NCBI GenBank assembly: GCA_031761405.1 | Contig: JASEVX010000010.1 | Span: forward strand, 8,656,994 to 8,720,993 | Direction of reading: 5' to 3' | DNA: 64,000 nucleotides | Source of the DNA: Serripes groenlandicus | Taxonomy: Eukaryota > Mollusca > Bivalvia > Cardiida > Cardiidae | In this document: piece by piece, positions 19,993 through 34,900 of the stretch | Layout of the letters: each line of letters begins with the position of its first letter | Numbering within the stretch: position 1 is the stretch's first letter | The notes under the pieces: model-generated | Told to the model about the DNA's origin: nothing | Databases searched by the model: none | The model's input: only the letters and a program-made list of their open reading frames with translations | Translations under genes and position numbers: made by a program

Positions 19993-22900
19993 CTGAAAAT
20001 GAAAACAGCGTTTCATGATCTAGTTAACTCTTTCCCACATACAAAAAATCGCTGCAGAAGCCTTTGAAAATATCTGGGCAAAAATGTAGAAAATCTTAAT
20101 GAATTTAAGTTAAATTATTGTATAGTGTGGCAAATTCTCATTTTGCTACAATGTTTTCAAAAGTCGTCTCCTGAAAAGGCTTCAGAAAGCGCCTGTTTGT
20201 GGGAAAGGGATAAATAAGTGAATAGAGTATAAAACATTGTGACAATGTTTTCAAAAGCGACAGTTGCAGAAGCATCAGAAAGCATCTGTATTAGGCAAAG
20301 GGTAAAGATGCTCATTTCACTTTCCCAAATCATTATTTGAAACTGAACCCTTTCCCACAAAAAGACGCTTTTTTGAAACATTGTGACATTTGAAATTGCT
20401 CATTGGCCAGTGTTTTAAAAAGCTGCATGTAGGAGAGGTTAACCCTTACGCTCATATAAACGCTTTCCGACACCTCTGCAGCAGACAGCTTTTTGAAAAC
20501 ATAGTGACAAAAGAATAAATTGCACAAAACGTGCAATTTCTCCTTTTGCCACAATGTTTTCCACTTTTTGTCATAGGTTATCCATTCAATTATTGAGATT
20601 TTCTATGTTTTGACAAAATGTATTCAAAGTCGTCTGAGGGAAAGGGTTAAATAGAGGATATTTCATTTGTTTTTATTTATCATCACGAGTTTACCAAGAT
20701 GATATGCCGCGAGCCTTGGCAAGCATCATACTCAGCTTAACCCTTTCCCTCATACGGTAATTCTGCAGCAGAGGACTTTAACATATTTTGTCAAAAAATA
20801 GAAAATCTCCATAAGTGAATGGATAAATGACAAAAAGTGGAAAACATTGTGGCAAAAGGAGAAATTGCATGTTTTGTGCAATTTCTTCTTTTGTCACTAT
20901 GTTTTCAAAAAGCTGTCTGCTGCAGAGGCATCAGAAAGCGTCTATATGAGGGAAAGGGTTAAGGAGTTTATTAAAAGTGATAATAAATAAACAAGAATGA
21001 GATCTTCTATTTATCACATAAGTAATTCATGAGGCGTTGATCATATTTCTACATGAAATTTGGCCCAGTTTTGGCGCTTATGTGACTAACCTTGTGACTT
21101 CAAAATGCTGAAGTGATGTCATTTTCATAGTTTAGTTTCCACGTTGTAACAAAGACTTGAGCTTAAGACTGGAGACCAAACTAGTAGTGCCATATGATAT
21201 ATATTTAATGGGCTTTATCTGATAAATATAGATGAGTAATTAGTTAAATGTGAAGAAACATACCCCACACGATAAGCCTTGCTTTTGTCCTTTACAAGGT
21301 AGGATCCCTCCGCATGCACCACACCATTGTGAAGTTTGAGATCTGTCGTATTCTTGAAGGTGATTGGAATTACAAGATCAGTGTAGCTTGTGACTTTCTC
21401 AGGAATCTGAAATAAAAAAGTCGATAAAAATCACCTTAGTACTCCGAGGACTAGATAAGGAGGAGTTTTCCCATCAATATCTCCCTAAACCCTTTTCCTC
21501 ATACGACAATTCTGCAGCAGACGACTTTGAACGTATTTTGTCAAAACATAGAAAATCTCCATAATTAAATGGATAACCTATGACAAAAAGTAGAAAACAT
21601 TGCTCCCTTTAGGCATGTGCCTACACATTTTTTCTCAAAATGCCCCAAAATGCAGCTGCAGCGATAGACATCTGCGTAATGTATCAACCAGATCAGCCTG
21701 ATCTGACCGACACATTCCGTCTTAAGGGGATAGATGTATAGAGTAGTTATTCCTGAAACAGAAAATCCACAGGAGGCGAAAAGTGTCTATCCGGGTAGGC
21801 CTGTGTGGCATGCTTAAGCCGATCCGGGTCGATACTTTATGCAGAGTCCACAATGTTGTTGATTTTCTCACGAGACAGCCTACACATTGATTATTGCAAA
21901 GCTACGCCCCTGATGATTCAAAAACATTGTGGCAAAATATGGTACTTTTCATAAGGGCAAATTCTCTGTTTGCCGTAGTGTTTTCAACTCTGAGTGAATT
22001 CACCTTTTGCCACAATGTTGTGTGCTGTTAACAACTTACAAATCATGTCATCACAAATAATTATTATAAACCCTATCCAACAAACAGACCCGTTTTGACG
22101 ACTTTGTAAACATTGTTTCACAAGGAGATATCCTTCAAAGGAGCAATATCTGTCCTGGTCACAAAAGTTTTAAACTCTTTTCAATAATCATACCTTCATT
22201 TAAAGAGATTTTTCACATTTTAGCCTAGTTATTTTCCAAGTTGACTGCTGTAGAATTATGGTATATGACGAAGGGTTAATTAACTAAAAGACTTGGTAAC
22301 ATTTGGGAATTTTAAGAAATTGTAGTCACATTTTGTCAAAAAAATAAGAAGCATGATTTTAAAAAGGTTCTGATCACAAAATTATATAAAGGAAAACATG
22401 TCCACGGCCAAAAGATCATTTAACCCCTTTCCCTCATATATTCCGACGCCTCTGCAGCAGACAGCTTTTTGAAAACATAATGACAAAAGAAGAAATTGCT
22501 CGTTTTATTGCTCAAAACGAGCAATTTCTCCTTTTGCCACAATGTTTTCCTCTTTTAGTCATAGGTTATCCATTCAATTTTAGAGATTTTCCATTTCTTG
22601 ACAAAATGTGTTCAAAGTCATCTGCTGCAGAATTGTCCTATGAGGGGAAGGGTTAAGTAAATGTATGATTTATAGAAAGTGACATAAAACCTACATCAAA
22701 GCGTAGTGCTGGCATGTCAAGATCGAAAACTTCTGTAGCTGCAAAGTTCTTGTTCGTCTCCGTTACCTTACAGTATGCCGTCACTTTGAACAGGGCAGCG
22801 CTGTTCATTGACCCTTCATAATCTTTGGATGATACAGTCATGGTAAATTCTTCAGCTGAAAGTAATCATACATTGTTGTAATCATGCACTGTATGTAATA

Positions 22901-25900
22901 GAATCATGGTAAATTCTTCAACTTAACCCTTTCCCTCATATGACAATTCTGCAGCAGACGACTTCGAACATATTCTATCAAAAAATAGAAAATCTCTTTA
23001 ATTGAATGGATAACCTATGACATAAAGTGGAAAACATTGTGTCAAAAGGAGAAATTGCTCGTTTTCTTACAAAACTTTTAAGACGATTTACAAATGATTT
23101 TTAAGAAATGCTACTTATGTCACCCCATATGAAAATCTTTCAAGCAATGTTGATTGGTTGAAAAAGATGCCTGCCAGGGGTCAGGCTGTTATGCCTTATA
23201 TGGCTATAATGAAAACTTCTCCTCCTAAAGTATCGGGGTGAATTTCAAATTATTCCGTAGAAATGAATCTTTGGTAAACTTCTATGAGGTTCCTTCAAAT
23301 CAAGTTGATTGGTAAAAAAAAACATGGCCGCCAGGGAGCGGGGCTGTTTTGCCTTATACAGCTAAAGTGAAACATTTAAAATCTTCTCCGAAAGTTTCTG
23401 GCCGATTTTCAATTAATTTTATATTAATGTCCCTTAGGTAACCCTCTACAAATTTAGATTGGAATACACATTGTTACAAGGGGGTTGGGCTGTTTTGTCT
23501 TAGATTGCTACAGTGAAACCTTTTCTTCTTCTCCAAAAGTATCCCACAGAAATTTTCCCCAGGTGACCCAGTACCAGATATCTTAAAGTTGTGTTGATTC
23601 GTCAAAATACATGGCCGCCAGTTGGCAGTCTGTATTCTTTTTATGGCTTTAGTGAAAACTTTAACAAGAGTACCGCAAACGGTACATAATACGCCCGTCA
23701 GGAACTTCTTTGTAACTTTCCTCTTTGTTTTGATATATTATTTCTTTGTAAAAAGTTAATAAAGTCGTTCAGGAATAATGGGAAACTATGAAAAATGCAT
23801 AACTCATGCAAAAATTGACAAATATTTTAAGTCCAAAAAGGGGCATAACTCATTAAAAAATTGACGAAATGCGAGGAAATGTGAACTTGATCTGTGACAC
23901 ATGATTACAAAGCCATATACAAAATTTCACGTCAATACATTAAAGCATGTAGAAAAAAAGTGCGGAAAACAAATATTCTAAGACCAAAAAGGGGCATAAC
24001 TCATTCAAAAATTGACGAAATCCCAGGAAATGTGAACTTGATCTGTGACACATGATTACAAAGCCATATACAAAATGTCAGGTCAATAGCTCAAAGTATG
24101 TAGGAAAAAAATGCGGAAAACCAATATTCTAAGTCCAAAAAGGGGCATAACTCATTAAAAAAAATGACGAAATTCGAGGAAATATGAACTTGATCTGTGA
24201 CACATGATTACAAAGCCATATACATAATTTCAGCTCAATACATCAAAGCATGTAGAAAACAAATATTCAAAGTCCAAAACGGGGCATAACTCATTCAAAA
24301 ATTGACGAAATCCCAGGAAATTTCAGCTCAATAGCTCAAAGTATGTAAGAAAAAAGTGTGGAAAACCCGAACGGACGGACGGACAGACGGAGGGAGGGAG
24401 GGACATGACCATACCATAATACGTACCGTTTTTAAGAAACGCTCGTATACATTTCAGCTCAATAGCTCAAAGTATGTAAGAAACAAGAGGGCCATGATGG
24501 CCCTTGAATCGCTCACCTGATTTTTTTTTTTTTTTTCACTTTAGCTATATAAGCCTCGCCCCCTGGCAGCCAGTTTCCGACCAATCAACTTGGCTTGAAG
24601 GAATCTGATAGAGGGTCACCCTAGGAACATTTCTACAAAATTATTTGAAAATCGGCCAGATACTTTTGGAGGAGAAGATTTTTTAAGTTTTCACTATAGC
24701 CATATAAGGCAAAATAGCCCCGCCCCCCCCTGGCGGCCATGTTTTTCGACCAATCAACACGGCTTGAAGGAATCTGATAGAGGGTCATCCAAGGAACATT
24801 TCTACAAAATTATTTGAAAATCGGGCTGACACTTTTGGAGAAGAAGATTTTTTAAGTTTTCACTATAGCCATATAAGGCAAAATAGCCCCGCCCCCCTGG
24901 CGGCTGTGTTTTTTGACCAATCAACATGGCTTGAAGGAATCTGGTAGAGGGTCATCCAAGGAACATTTCTACAAAATTATTTGAAAATCTGCCAACCAGT
25001 TTGGGAGAAGAAGAATTTTGAAGTTTTTTTCGTTTCGTTGCCATGGAAACCAGAATTCTGCATGGATCCCTAAAATTTGATGGAATTCTGGTGAGGTCAT
25101 TAAGAGGATGCTTTCTGTGAAGTTTCATCCCAATTGACCCACTGGTTACTGAGGAGAAGATGTTGAAGATTTTTTAAGTTTTCACTTTGGCCATATAAGG
25201 CAAAATAGCCCCCGCCCCCTGGCGGCCATGTTTTTCGACCAATCAACATTGCTTGAAGGAATCTGATAGAGGGTCACCCAAGGAACATTTCTACAAAATT
25301 ATTTGAAAATCGGCTTGACACTTATGGAGGAGAAGATTTTTTAAGTTTTCACTATAGCCATATAAGGCAAAATAGCCCCGCCCCCCCTGGCGGCCATGTT
25401 TTTCGACCAATCAACCCGGCTTGAAGGAATCTGATAGAGGGTCATCCAAGGAACATTTCTACAAAATTATTTGAAAATCGGCCTGACACTTTTGGAGGAG
25501 AAGATTTTTTAAGTTTGCACTATAGCCATATAAGGCAAAATAGCCCCGCCCCCCCTGGCGGCCATGTTTTTCGACCAATCAACATGGCTTGAAGGAATCT
25601 GATAGAGGGTCACCCAAGGAACATTTCTACAAAATTATTTGAAAATCGGCCTTACACTTTCGGAGGAGAAGATTTTTTAAGTTTTCACTATAGCCATATA
25701 AGGCAAAATAGCCCCACCCCCCCTGGCGGCCATGTTTTTCGACCAATCAACACGGCTTGAAGGAATCTGATAGAGGGTCATCCAAGGAACATTTCTACAA
25801 AATTATTTGAAAATCTGCCAACCAATTCGGGAGAAGAAGAATTTTGAAGTTTTTTCGGTTTCGTTGCCATGGAAACCAGAATTTTGCATGGATCCCAAAA

Positions 25901-28900
25901 ATTTGAAGGAATTCTGGTGAGGTCATTGAGAGGATGCTTTCTGTGAAGTTTCATCCAAATTGACCCACTGGTTACTGAGGAGAAGAAGTTGACGGACGAC
26001 GCACGACGGACGACGGACGCCGGACAAAAGGCGATCACAATAACTCACCTTGAGCAAAGCTCAGGTGAGCTAAAAAGTGTGGAAAACCCGAACGGACGGA
26101 CGGACATGACCATACCATAATATGTACGCATGCACGCACGACAGACAAATCGCCACGACATAAGCCCTTCTGGCCTTTGGCCAGTAGAGCTAAAAACAAG
26201 GGCACCGCAAAGCGGATGCATCCCCTCGGTATTCAAAGTCCAATTTTTACCTTGACCCTATGACCTTGAAAATAAATAGGCTTCTAAACCTTGCCATATG
26301 CTAACTGTATACCAAGTTTGGTTAAGATCGATCGAAGGATGTTCAGTGTAGAGTGGTCACAAGGTTGTTACGAACGGACGCACAGACGAACGAACGAATG
26401 AACGAACGGACAGTCCAGTTACTATATCCTCATCGCAAACTTCTTTGCCTAGGGGAAAATAAAACACATGTCTGTCATTGCACACAAGTCAAAATCAGGT
26501 CTACATTTTCAAACAAAACATTGTGAAAAACTTACTCTTTTTAGAGTCAACCGATTTTTCAAACACTTCATCCTGAATGGCTCTTCCCACTACACCGGTG
26601 TAGAATGTACTAGCCAAGGTCAAGGTGACCTTCATGGTCTTCTTTTCCGGTGTATTATTTGTGACCTTGACCCCAACCTCAATGTCATCTCCTACTTCGT
26701 TATCTTCTGGAACAACAACTTTCAGATCAACCTGGGAAGATGAAAGTGTTTGTCTTTACCTGATATGTATTTATAAGAGTGGACAGCTTCGAAAAACATC
26801 CAAGGTAAAATGTGTGACGTTTTTGTGAAATTGCAACCTTTTTTCCACATACAGCAAATCTACAGCAGACAACTTTGAAAACATCAAGGTAAAAATATGT
26901 AAAATCTAAATAAATGTGTATAGAATTATCTTGATAATAGTATTGAAAACTAGAACTATCACTTAAGGTGATTAATACCCCCGCCCAAACCCCTGACACA
27001 TATTATATCTCACAGTATTATCTTTGACTCAGACAATTTGACAGGCTGATGCCACACAAAACGGCTCCATTTTGCCATGTTTCAAGTAAATCCGGTTGAA
27101 ATTCAAGGAGGAGTATGTCGCACCAGATTAGATTTTAAGAAAAAAAATCCTATTTCAAGGTCAGAGGTGAAGGTCACAGGGACATGAAATTTGCGTCTTG
27201 CTAATCTACTACTCCTGATTAACATTTATGCCAAGTATGAAGTAAATCAGGTTGAAACTGAAAGAGGAGTACAACAGATTAGATTTTAACAAAAAAAAAA
27301 TCCTATTTCAAGGTCAGAGGTCAAGGTCACAGGGACATGAAATGTGCGTGTTGCACATCTACTACTCCTGATTAACATTTATGCCAAGTATGAAGTAAAT
27401 CAGGTTGAAACTGAAGGAGGAGTACAACAGATTAGATTTTAACAAAAAGAAAATCCTATTTCAAGGTCACAGGGACATGAAACTTGCGTCTTGCACATCT
27501 ACTACTCCTGATTAACATTTATGCTAAGTATGAAGTAAATCAGGTTGAAACTGAAGGAGGAGTACAACAGATTAGATTTTAACAAAAAGAAAATCCTATT
27601 TCAAGGTCACAGGGACATGAAATTTGCGTCTTGCACATCTACTACTTCTGATTAACATTTATGCTAAGTATGAAGTAAATCAGGTTGAAACTGAAGGAGG
27701 AGTACAACAGATTAGATTTTAACAAAAAAAAAAAATCCTATTTCAAGGTCAGGTTGAAACTGAAGGAGGGGTACAACAGAATAGATTTTGCGGACAGACC
27801 GACCGACCGGCTGATTCCAGTTTACCCCCTTCAAACTACGTTTGCGGGGGGTATAACAATGTTACAAAAGAAGAAATTGCTCAAGATGAGCAATTTCTCA
27901 TCAATGTTTTCAAAAGTAGTCTGCTACTGATGCGTGGAAATACATCTGCAAGTGGGATAGGGTAACCTTAATAAACAACAAGACGGCTGTAGAGCGAACA
28001 CCAACGCTTGTCTGCTTTTTCAGAACTAGAATGGAGTGCTCCGTGGAGCACGTGTGTCACCTGCACCTGCTCATCGAAAGTGTGTCGAAAAAGTGTGACG
28101 AACAGACTAGAAAACTAGAATGGAGTGCTCCCCGGAGCACGTGTCACCTGCCGGTGCCTTGTCAGAAAATTTATATTTTTGACAGAAAAGGGGCAATAAC
28201 TCTGATATAAAAAATATTTTGATTATCCCCCTTTTGTGAACCCATCACACACATTGATATAAACATTTATTACATACCTATCCAAATTTTGCATTGAAAT
28301 TTAAGTGACATAAAATCAATATCAATTTTTAAAAAAATGATAACTAACACTGGGACGATAACACTTAGTTTTTTTTATATCATCTCTAGTGATGATATCA
28401 TTTTTTTTAACTACTTTTTTTATGTTTACTTAAAATGTTGATAGTATGATTTTTGATCATTATTTAAGTGAAAATAAGATAAAAATGTGTTTCAATTATA
28501 TTTTAAGATGTCATCCTAAGAGACATCTTAAGAAACTTACAAAAGAAAATATAAAGAATGACATAAAACATTGATTTAAACATGCGGCGTAAACATTATT
28601 TTTTTTTATATATTTCTTTAAAATAAAGGGGAGATTTATAATAAATAGAATAACTAACTGCATGTTTTTGATATAGAATTTATGTCACTCGGGAAAAAAA
28701 GGGGTAATTTGGTGTAAAATCACGAAACCTACGTTAGTTATTCTCTATTTGTCAGAAGTTTCAATGTAATCCTTTGAGTAGAAAATAAGTTATTTGAAAA
28801 CGTGACGAAAAAGTGTGACGACAGACAGACGCCGGACAAAAAAAAAAAGGAATCCCTAAGTGCCTTAACAATGCTCTGCAGGGTGACAGAAAAAGGGTCA

Positions 28901-31900
28901 TTACTGAATAATTATTAGTCAGAGTTATATGACTTGGTATAGACCTGCATATTGTTCCTAGGAACATGTGTACCAAGTTTTGAGTAATGGGAAAGGTTGA
29001 ACTTTTTGCATGAATTTCGAAAAAAGGAGCATAACTTAATAACCATTAAAGCCAGAGTTATGTGACTTGGTATAGACATGCATATAGTTTCTAGAAACAT
29101 GTGTACCAAGTTTCATTTGAATATGCTTAACTTTTTTTGAGTCATGAGGTAAGGTTAAAGTTTTGTGATGGTGACAACGCCAAGGTTATCACAATAGTCA
29201 AGACTTTTTTCTCCCTGAAAAACAGACAAGCTAATAATAGTACCTGTTTATCGAACTTCTGTTTGTAGATATTCTCCCTACGACGTGTACTGAATCGATT
29301 TACAAATTTAACCACTTTTCTCTCTTCTGGTGTTCCTGAGAATATAATCAAACAATTTTATAATGATATATAGATTGTTTGGTGTTTCATGCCGCTTTAA
29401 CCCTTTCCCTCATACGACAATCCTGCAGCAGACGACTTTGAACGTATTTTGTCAAAACATAGAAAATCTCCATAATTGAATGGATAACCTATGACGAAAA
29501 GTGGAAAACATTGTGGCAAAAGGAGAAATTGTTTTGTGCAATTTCTTCTTTTGTCACTATGTTTTCAAAAAGCCTTCTGCTGCAGAGGCATCCGAAAGCG
29601 TTTATATGAGGGAAAGGGTTATAAATAATTATATTACAGCGTTTTCTGGGTAAGCTACCAGTTCTACTGATCCATTTATCCTGACACCATTCAGCCGAGC
29701 CCCGGTAGCTCAGTCAGTAGCGACGCAGGCTGTCAATCCAGGGGTTGTGAGTTTGAATCCCGGCTCGGCCAACTTTCTTTCCGACGATTGACAAAAGTCA
29801 ATGGGACATGCGTCATTGGTCTTCCACCAATGGGCTAAGTCTATGTGGAAAAGCTGCCGGTTGCTTGGGAAGATTGTTGTGTGGAGTACTGGTGTGAAAA
29901 AACCACGAAATGCATGAGTAGGTCAACTGGTCGTCCTGATATAACTGAGAAATTGTTAAAAACGGCGTTAAACCCCAATCAACCTGACATCATTCAGTCA
30001 GTCGTGATGCTAACCCTGCAACCCTGAGCGCCAAGGAAGGCAGCCATTATTACCATGTCTGCAACAGCCTCAATTTGTTATCCGTATAACAAGATATAAC
30101 AAAATACCGACCTTCTGCATACTTGTAGTCATTAGTTAGATCATGTCTGTCTGATGATCCAACTGCTTTCGTACTGATGTTTTTTCCAACCGAGTATTTG
30201 TCTATACTCTGGACTTTCATTGACGTTTCATCCTCTGCTACCTGCAACAATACACTTAACACTTTACCATATACAACAAATCTGCAGCAGACTTTTGGTT
30301 GATTGGGGTTTAACGCCGTTTTTAACAATTTCTCTCATATCACGGTGACTAGTTCACCTACGCATGTGTTTCCTGGTTTTCTCACACCAGTACTCCACAC
30401 AACAATCTTCCCAAGCAACTGCAGCAGACACCAAAAATCTAGGCAAAACCCTGGAAAATCTCTATAAATGAAGTCATAATCACTGGAAAAAAATTGAAAA
30501 CATTATTGCAAAATGCAATTTCTCCTTTTGTCACAATGTTTTCAAAACTCGTCTGTTGCAGAGGCTTTAGAAAGCATCTATATGTGGAAAAGGGTCTTTG
30601 AAAACATAGTGATAAAAGAAGAAATTGCTCAAACTGAGCAATTTCTCCTATTGCCACAAAGTTTCCCACTTTTAGTCATAGGTCATCCATTCAATTATAG
30701 AGATTTTCTAACCCTTTCCCTCATATAGACGCTTTCTGACGCCTCTGCAGCAGACGGCTTTTTGTAAACATGGTGACAAAAGAAGAAACAAGCAATTTCT
30801 CCTTTTGCCACAATGTTTTCCACTTTTAGTCAAAGGTTATCTATTCAATTATAGAGATTTTCTATTTTTTGACAAAATATGTTCAAAGTCGTCTGCATGG
30901 ACTAGATATCATCAAGAAAACATTCTGACAAAGTTTCAACTTGCTCAAAGTAAAAATGTGGCCTCCGGAGTTTAAAAAATATTTTCCTTTATTGACCTAG
31001 TTTCTGACCCAATATCAACCATATTCGAACTTGACCTAAATATAATTCAGACAAACATTCTGACAAAATTTCAAGCTGATGAAGCAAAAAATGTGGCATC
31101 CAAAGACCCTACATGACCCATATTTAAACTTGGCTTAGATATCATTTAGATAAACATTCTGATCAAATTTCAAACTGCTGAAGCAAATAATGCGGCATCT
31201 AGAGTGTAAACATGATTTTCCTTCAATTTGACCTAGTGACCTACTTTTTTTACCCAACATGATTGACCCATGTTCGAACTTGACTTGCATATCATCACGA
31301 CAAACATTCTGATAAAGTTTCAACATGATCAACCAAAAATGTGGCTTCCATATATTCCTTAAATTTAGCCTAGTGTCCTAGTTCTTGACCTGACATGACC
31401 TATATTCGAAGTTAGCCTAGCTATCAATAAGACAAACATTCAGACAAAGTTTCAACATGCTCAAGTTTAAAATGTGGTTAACAAGATTTCCCTTCAATTA
31501 GGCCTAGTGACCTAGTTTTTAACCCAGCATGACCCCTATTCAAATTTGACCTAGATATCATTTAGATAAACATTCTGCACAAATTTCAAGCTGCTGTAGC
31601 AAAAAAGGCGGCTTCTACAGAGTTAACAAGATTTTCTTTCAATTTGGCCTTGTGACCTAGTTTCTGACACAACATCACCCATGTTCGAACTTGACCTACA
31701 TATCATCAAAACCATTATTCTGATTAAGTATTCGAACTTGGCCTAGATATCATTCATCTCAACATTCTGACTAAATGTCAAGCTGCTGAAGCAAAAAATG
31801 CAGCTTCTACAGTTGTAACAAGATTTCCCTTCAATTTGGCCTTATGACCTAGTTTCTGACCCAATATGACCCATATTCAAACTTGACCTAGTGACCTACT

Positions 31901-34900
31901 TTTTGACCAACATGACCCATGTTCAAACTTACATATCATCAAGACAAACATTCTGATTAAGTTTCAACATGCTCAAGTTGAAAATGTGGCCTCAAGAGTG
32001 TTAACAAGATTTCCCTTCAATTTGTCCTAGTGACCTAGTTTTTGACCTGATATGGCCCAGTTTCGAACTTAAGATTTGATGAAGATGAATGTTTTGATAA
32101 ACTTTCATGAAGATCAGATGCAAAATGTAGCCTATAGAGTGTTAACAAAGGCAAATGTTGACGACGGCCGGACGCCAAAAAATGCGGCCTCTACAGTGTT
32201 AACAAGATTTACCTTCAATTTGGCCTTATGACCTAGTTTCTGACCCAATATGACCCATATTCAAACTTGACCTAGTGACCTAGTTTTTGACCTGATATGG
32301 CCCAGTTTCGAACTTGTCCAAGATTTGATGAAGATGAATGTTTCGATAAACTTTCATGAAGATCGGATGCAAAATGTAGCCTGTGGAGTGTTAACAAAGG
32401 CAAATGTTGACGCCAGCCAACTATAATCACAATAAGTGAGTGTGCATAGGTGAGCTAAAAACACATTGTGCAAATGGATCAATTTCGAATTTGTCACAAT
32501 GTTTTTCAAATGCTGTCTGCTGCAGAGGTGTCCGATGGCATCTGAATGTGAGAAGGGGTTAACGTTTTTTAACACGTACCTCCCAAACGACCCTATCGCC
32601 GTTGACCTCTGAGAATACGAATCCTACGTCAAAATTCAGATACACATGTCCCTTCTTAATGGCTGCAAGAGGGGCAGGGCCACATCTGTTAACGCCTTCG
32701 CTCTCTTCTTGGGGTGTGGCGTCATGAGCTTGCCATCCATCATATCCGTCAGGCAGATCTATGCGCTTTAAGTAGGACTCATTCCAAACATGGAAATTCC
32801 TGAAATCATAAAACATTACAGTTTCAGAGTCTTATATAAAGTTCCAAAAACCTTCTCTGATCCTAAGCCCGTTTTGTAGATACACCAAATCTTGACTTTG
32901 AAAACATCTAGACATGAACATAGAAACTCTCTATCTATGAAAGAACTATTATTGAACAAGTTAATGTTGTATTGCAAGCAATACAAAAGTCCCCTACTGA
33001 ATGTATATTGTATATGCATTTGTTGACAAACAAGAGGGCCATGATGGCCCTATATCGCTCACCTGATTTAATAGAACTTCAATAGTTTTCAAAGTTTTAT
33101 ACTATATACATATAAGGAAAACAAGCAACCCTCCCTGGTGGCCATGTTTTTCAACAATGCACATATTAGGAAAACAAGCCCCTCCCCTAGAGGTCAAGTT
33201 TTTCAATGGATCGGATTAATTTGAACAAGAGGGCCATGATGGCCCTTGATCGCTCACCTGATCTATAGGATTCATAATATGAAGCATGTAGATTTTATAA
33301 TTTTCAAATTGAGCCAGCACTTTTGGACAAGAAGATTTTTTAAGATTTGGCAATTTTCCCCTTTTCTGATGCCGCAGCAACCAAAGTTCTACTTGAAATT
33401 AAATTCTTTGAACAATTTTGAAAGGGGACCACCTAAGGACCATCCTGGGAAGTATTTTGAAATCTGGCTAGTACTTTTGGACAAGAAGATTTTTAAAGTT
33501 TTAGCAATGTACATATAAGGAAAACAAGCCCCGCCCCGTTGCGGCCATGTTTTTCAACGGATCGGAAATATTTTAACAATCTTGGTAGAGGGTGCACTAA
33601 GGAACATTTGTGCAAAATAATTTTGAAAGGGGACCACCTAAGGACCATTCCTGTGAAGTTATTTTGAAATCTGTCCATTGGTTTAGTAGAAGAAGTCATT
33701 TGTAGGAAATTGTTAACAGATGGACGGACAGACGACGACGCCGGACGCCGGACAATCAGTGATCACAAAAGTTCACCTTGCACTTCGTGCATAGGTGAGC
33801 TAAAAACAGCAATGCACTGCATACATTTTGGATACAGTCTTATCAAACATTTCTCATTTCGACCTTTGAACTGTAAGTTTGACCTGGACCTTCCAGTTTC
33901 AGGCCTGTGTCTTGTGCGCCACATGTCACCTCATCATGGTGAACATGTGTGCCCACTAACTTGGGCATTCTGTGATGCATGGTTTCTCATTTTGACCTTT
34001 GACCTCTAAGTGTGACCTTGACATTTGACGTACAGGCCTGGGTCTTGTGCGCGACATGACACCTTATGATGGAGAACATGTGTGCCTAGTAACTTGGGAA
34101 TCCTATGATGCATGGTTGAGATGCGGGCCAGACAAGGTACAGTCCTATCAAACAGTTCTCATGTTGACCTTTGACCTCTAAGTGTGACCTTGACATTTGA
34201 GGTACAGGCCTGGGTCTTGTGCGCGACATGCCACCTTATGATGGAGAACATGTGTACCTAGTAACTTGGTAATATCCTATGATGCATGGTTGAGATGCGG
34301 CCCGGCAAGGTACAGTCCTATCAAACAGTTCTCATGTTGACCTTTGACCTCTAAGTGTGACCTTGACATTTGAGGTACAGGCCTGGGTCTTGTGCGCGAC
34401 ATGACACCTTATGATGGAGAACATGTGTGCCTAGTAACTTGGTAGTATCCTATGATGCATGGTTGAGATGCGGCCCGGCAAGGTACAGTCCTATCAAACA
34501 GTAATCATTTTGACCTCTAAGTGTGACCTTGACATTAGAGGTACAGGCCTGGGTCTTGAGAGTGACATGCTGCCTCATCATAGTGAACATTTGTGCCAAG
34601 TTTCATCGAAATCCTATGATGCATGGTTAAGATGCGGGCCGGACAAGGTTATGTGGGACTGACAGACAGACAGACCAAACCTATAGTCCCTAAACCTTTG
34701 ACTAATAAAGTTGAAAACACTGTGGCAGAAGAAGAATTTGCTCCTGATAAGTAATTTTTCCTTTTGCCACAATGTTTTCAAAGTGTTACTGCCGCAGAGA
34801 TGTCAGATAGCATTAGGTATGTAGGAACGGGTTTAACAATATGTTGTGGTACACAAAGGAATATTCATTTTTCTGTCCAATAAAATCGCATGATACTACA

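Larger units (their letters stand above)
29375..30056 (-). repeat. SINE family C, host of two later insertions
   Basis: Segments 29375-29396, about 29640-29693 and 29983-30056 together make one family C copy (GGTGTTTCATGCCGC, GCGTTTTCTGGGTAAGC, CAGTCGTGATGCTAACCCTG). Confidence 0.65.

Noticed and set aside
19813..20067. 84-codon plus-strand frame
   Set aside because: Antisense shadow of the transglutaminase terminal exon.
25778..26038. Minus-strand frame with protein-like composition
   Set aside because: Translation of repeat units; the same residues recur at 14418 and 59124 in other copies.
29694..29770. Possible tRNA gene (A and B boxes present)
   Set aside because: It continues into a SINE body and tail and is flanked by a 14-bp target duplication. 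The same holds for 7890, 10299, 40330, 43690, 47169, 47656 and 62050.
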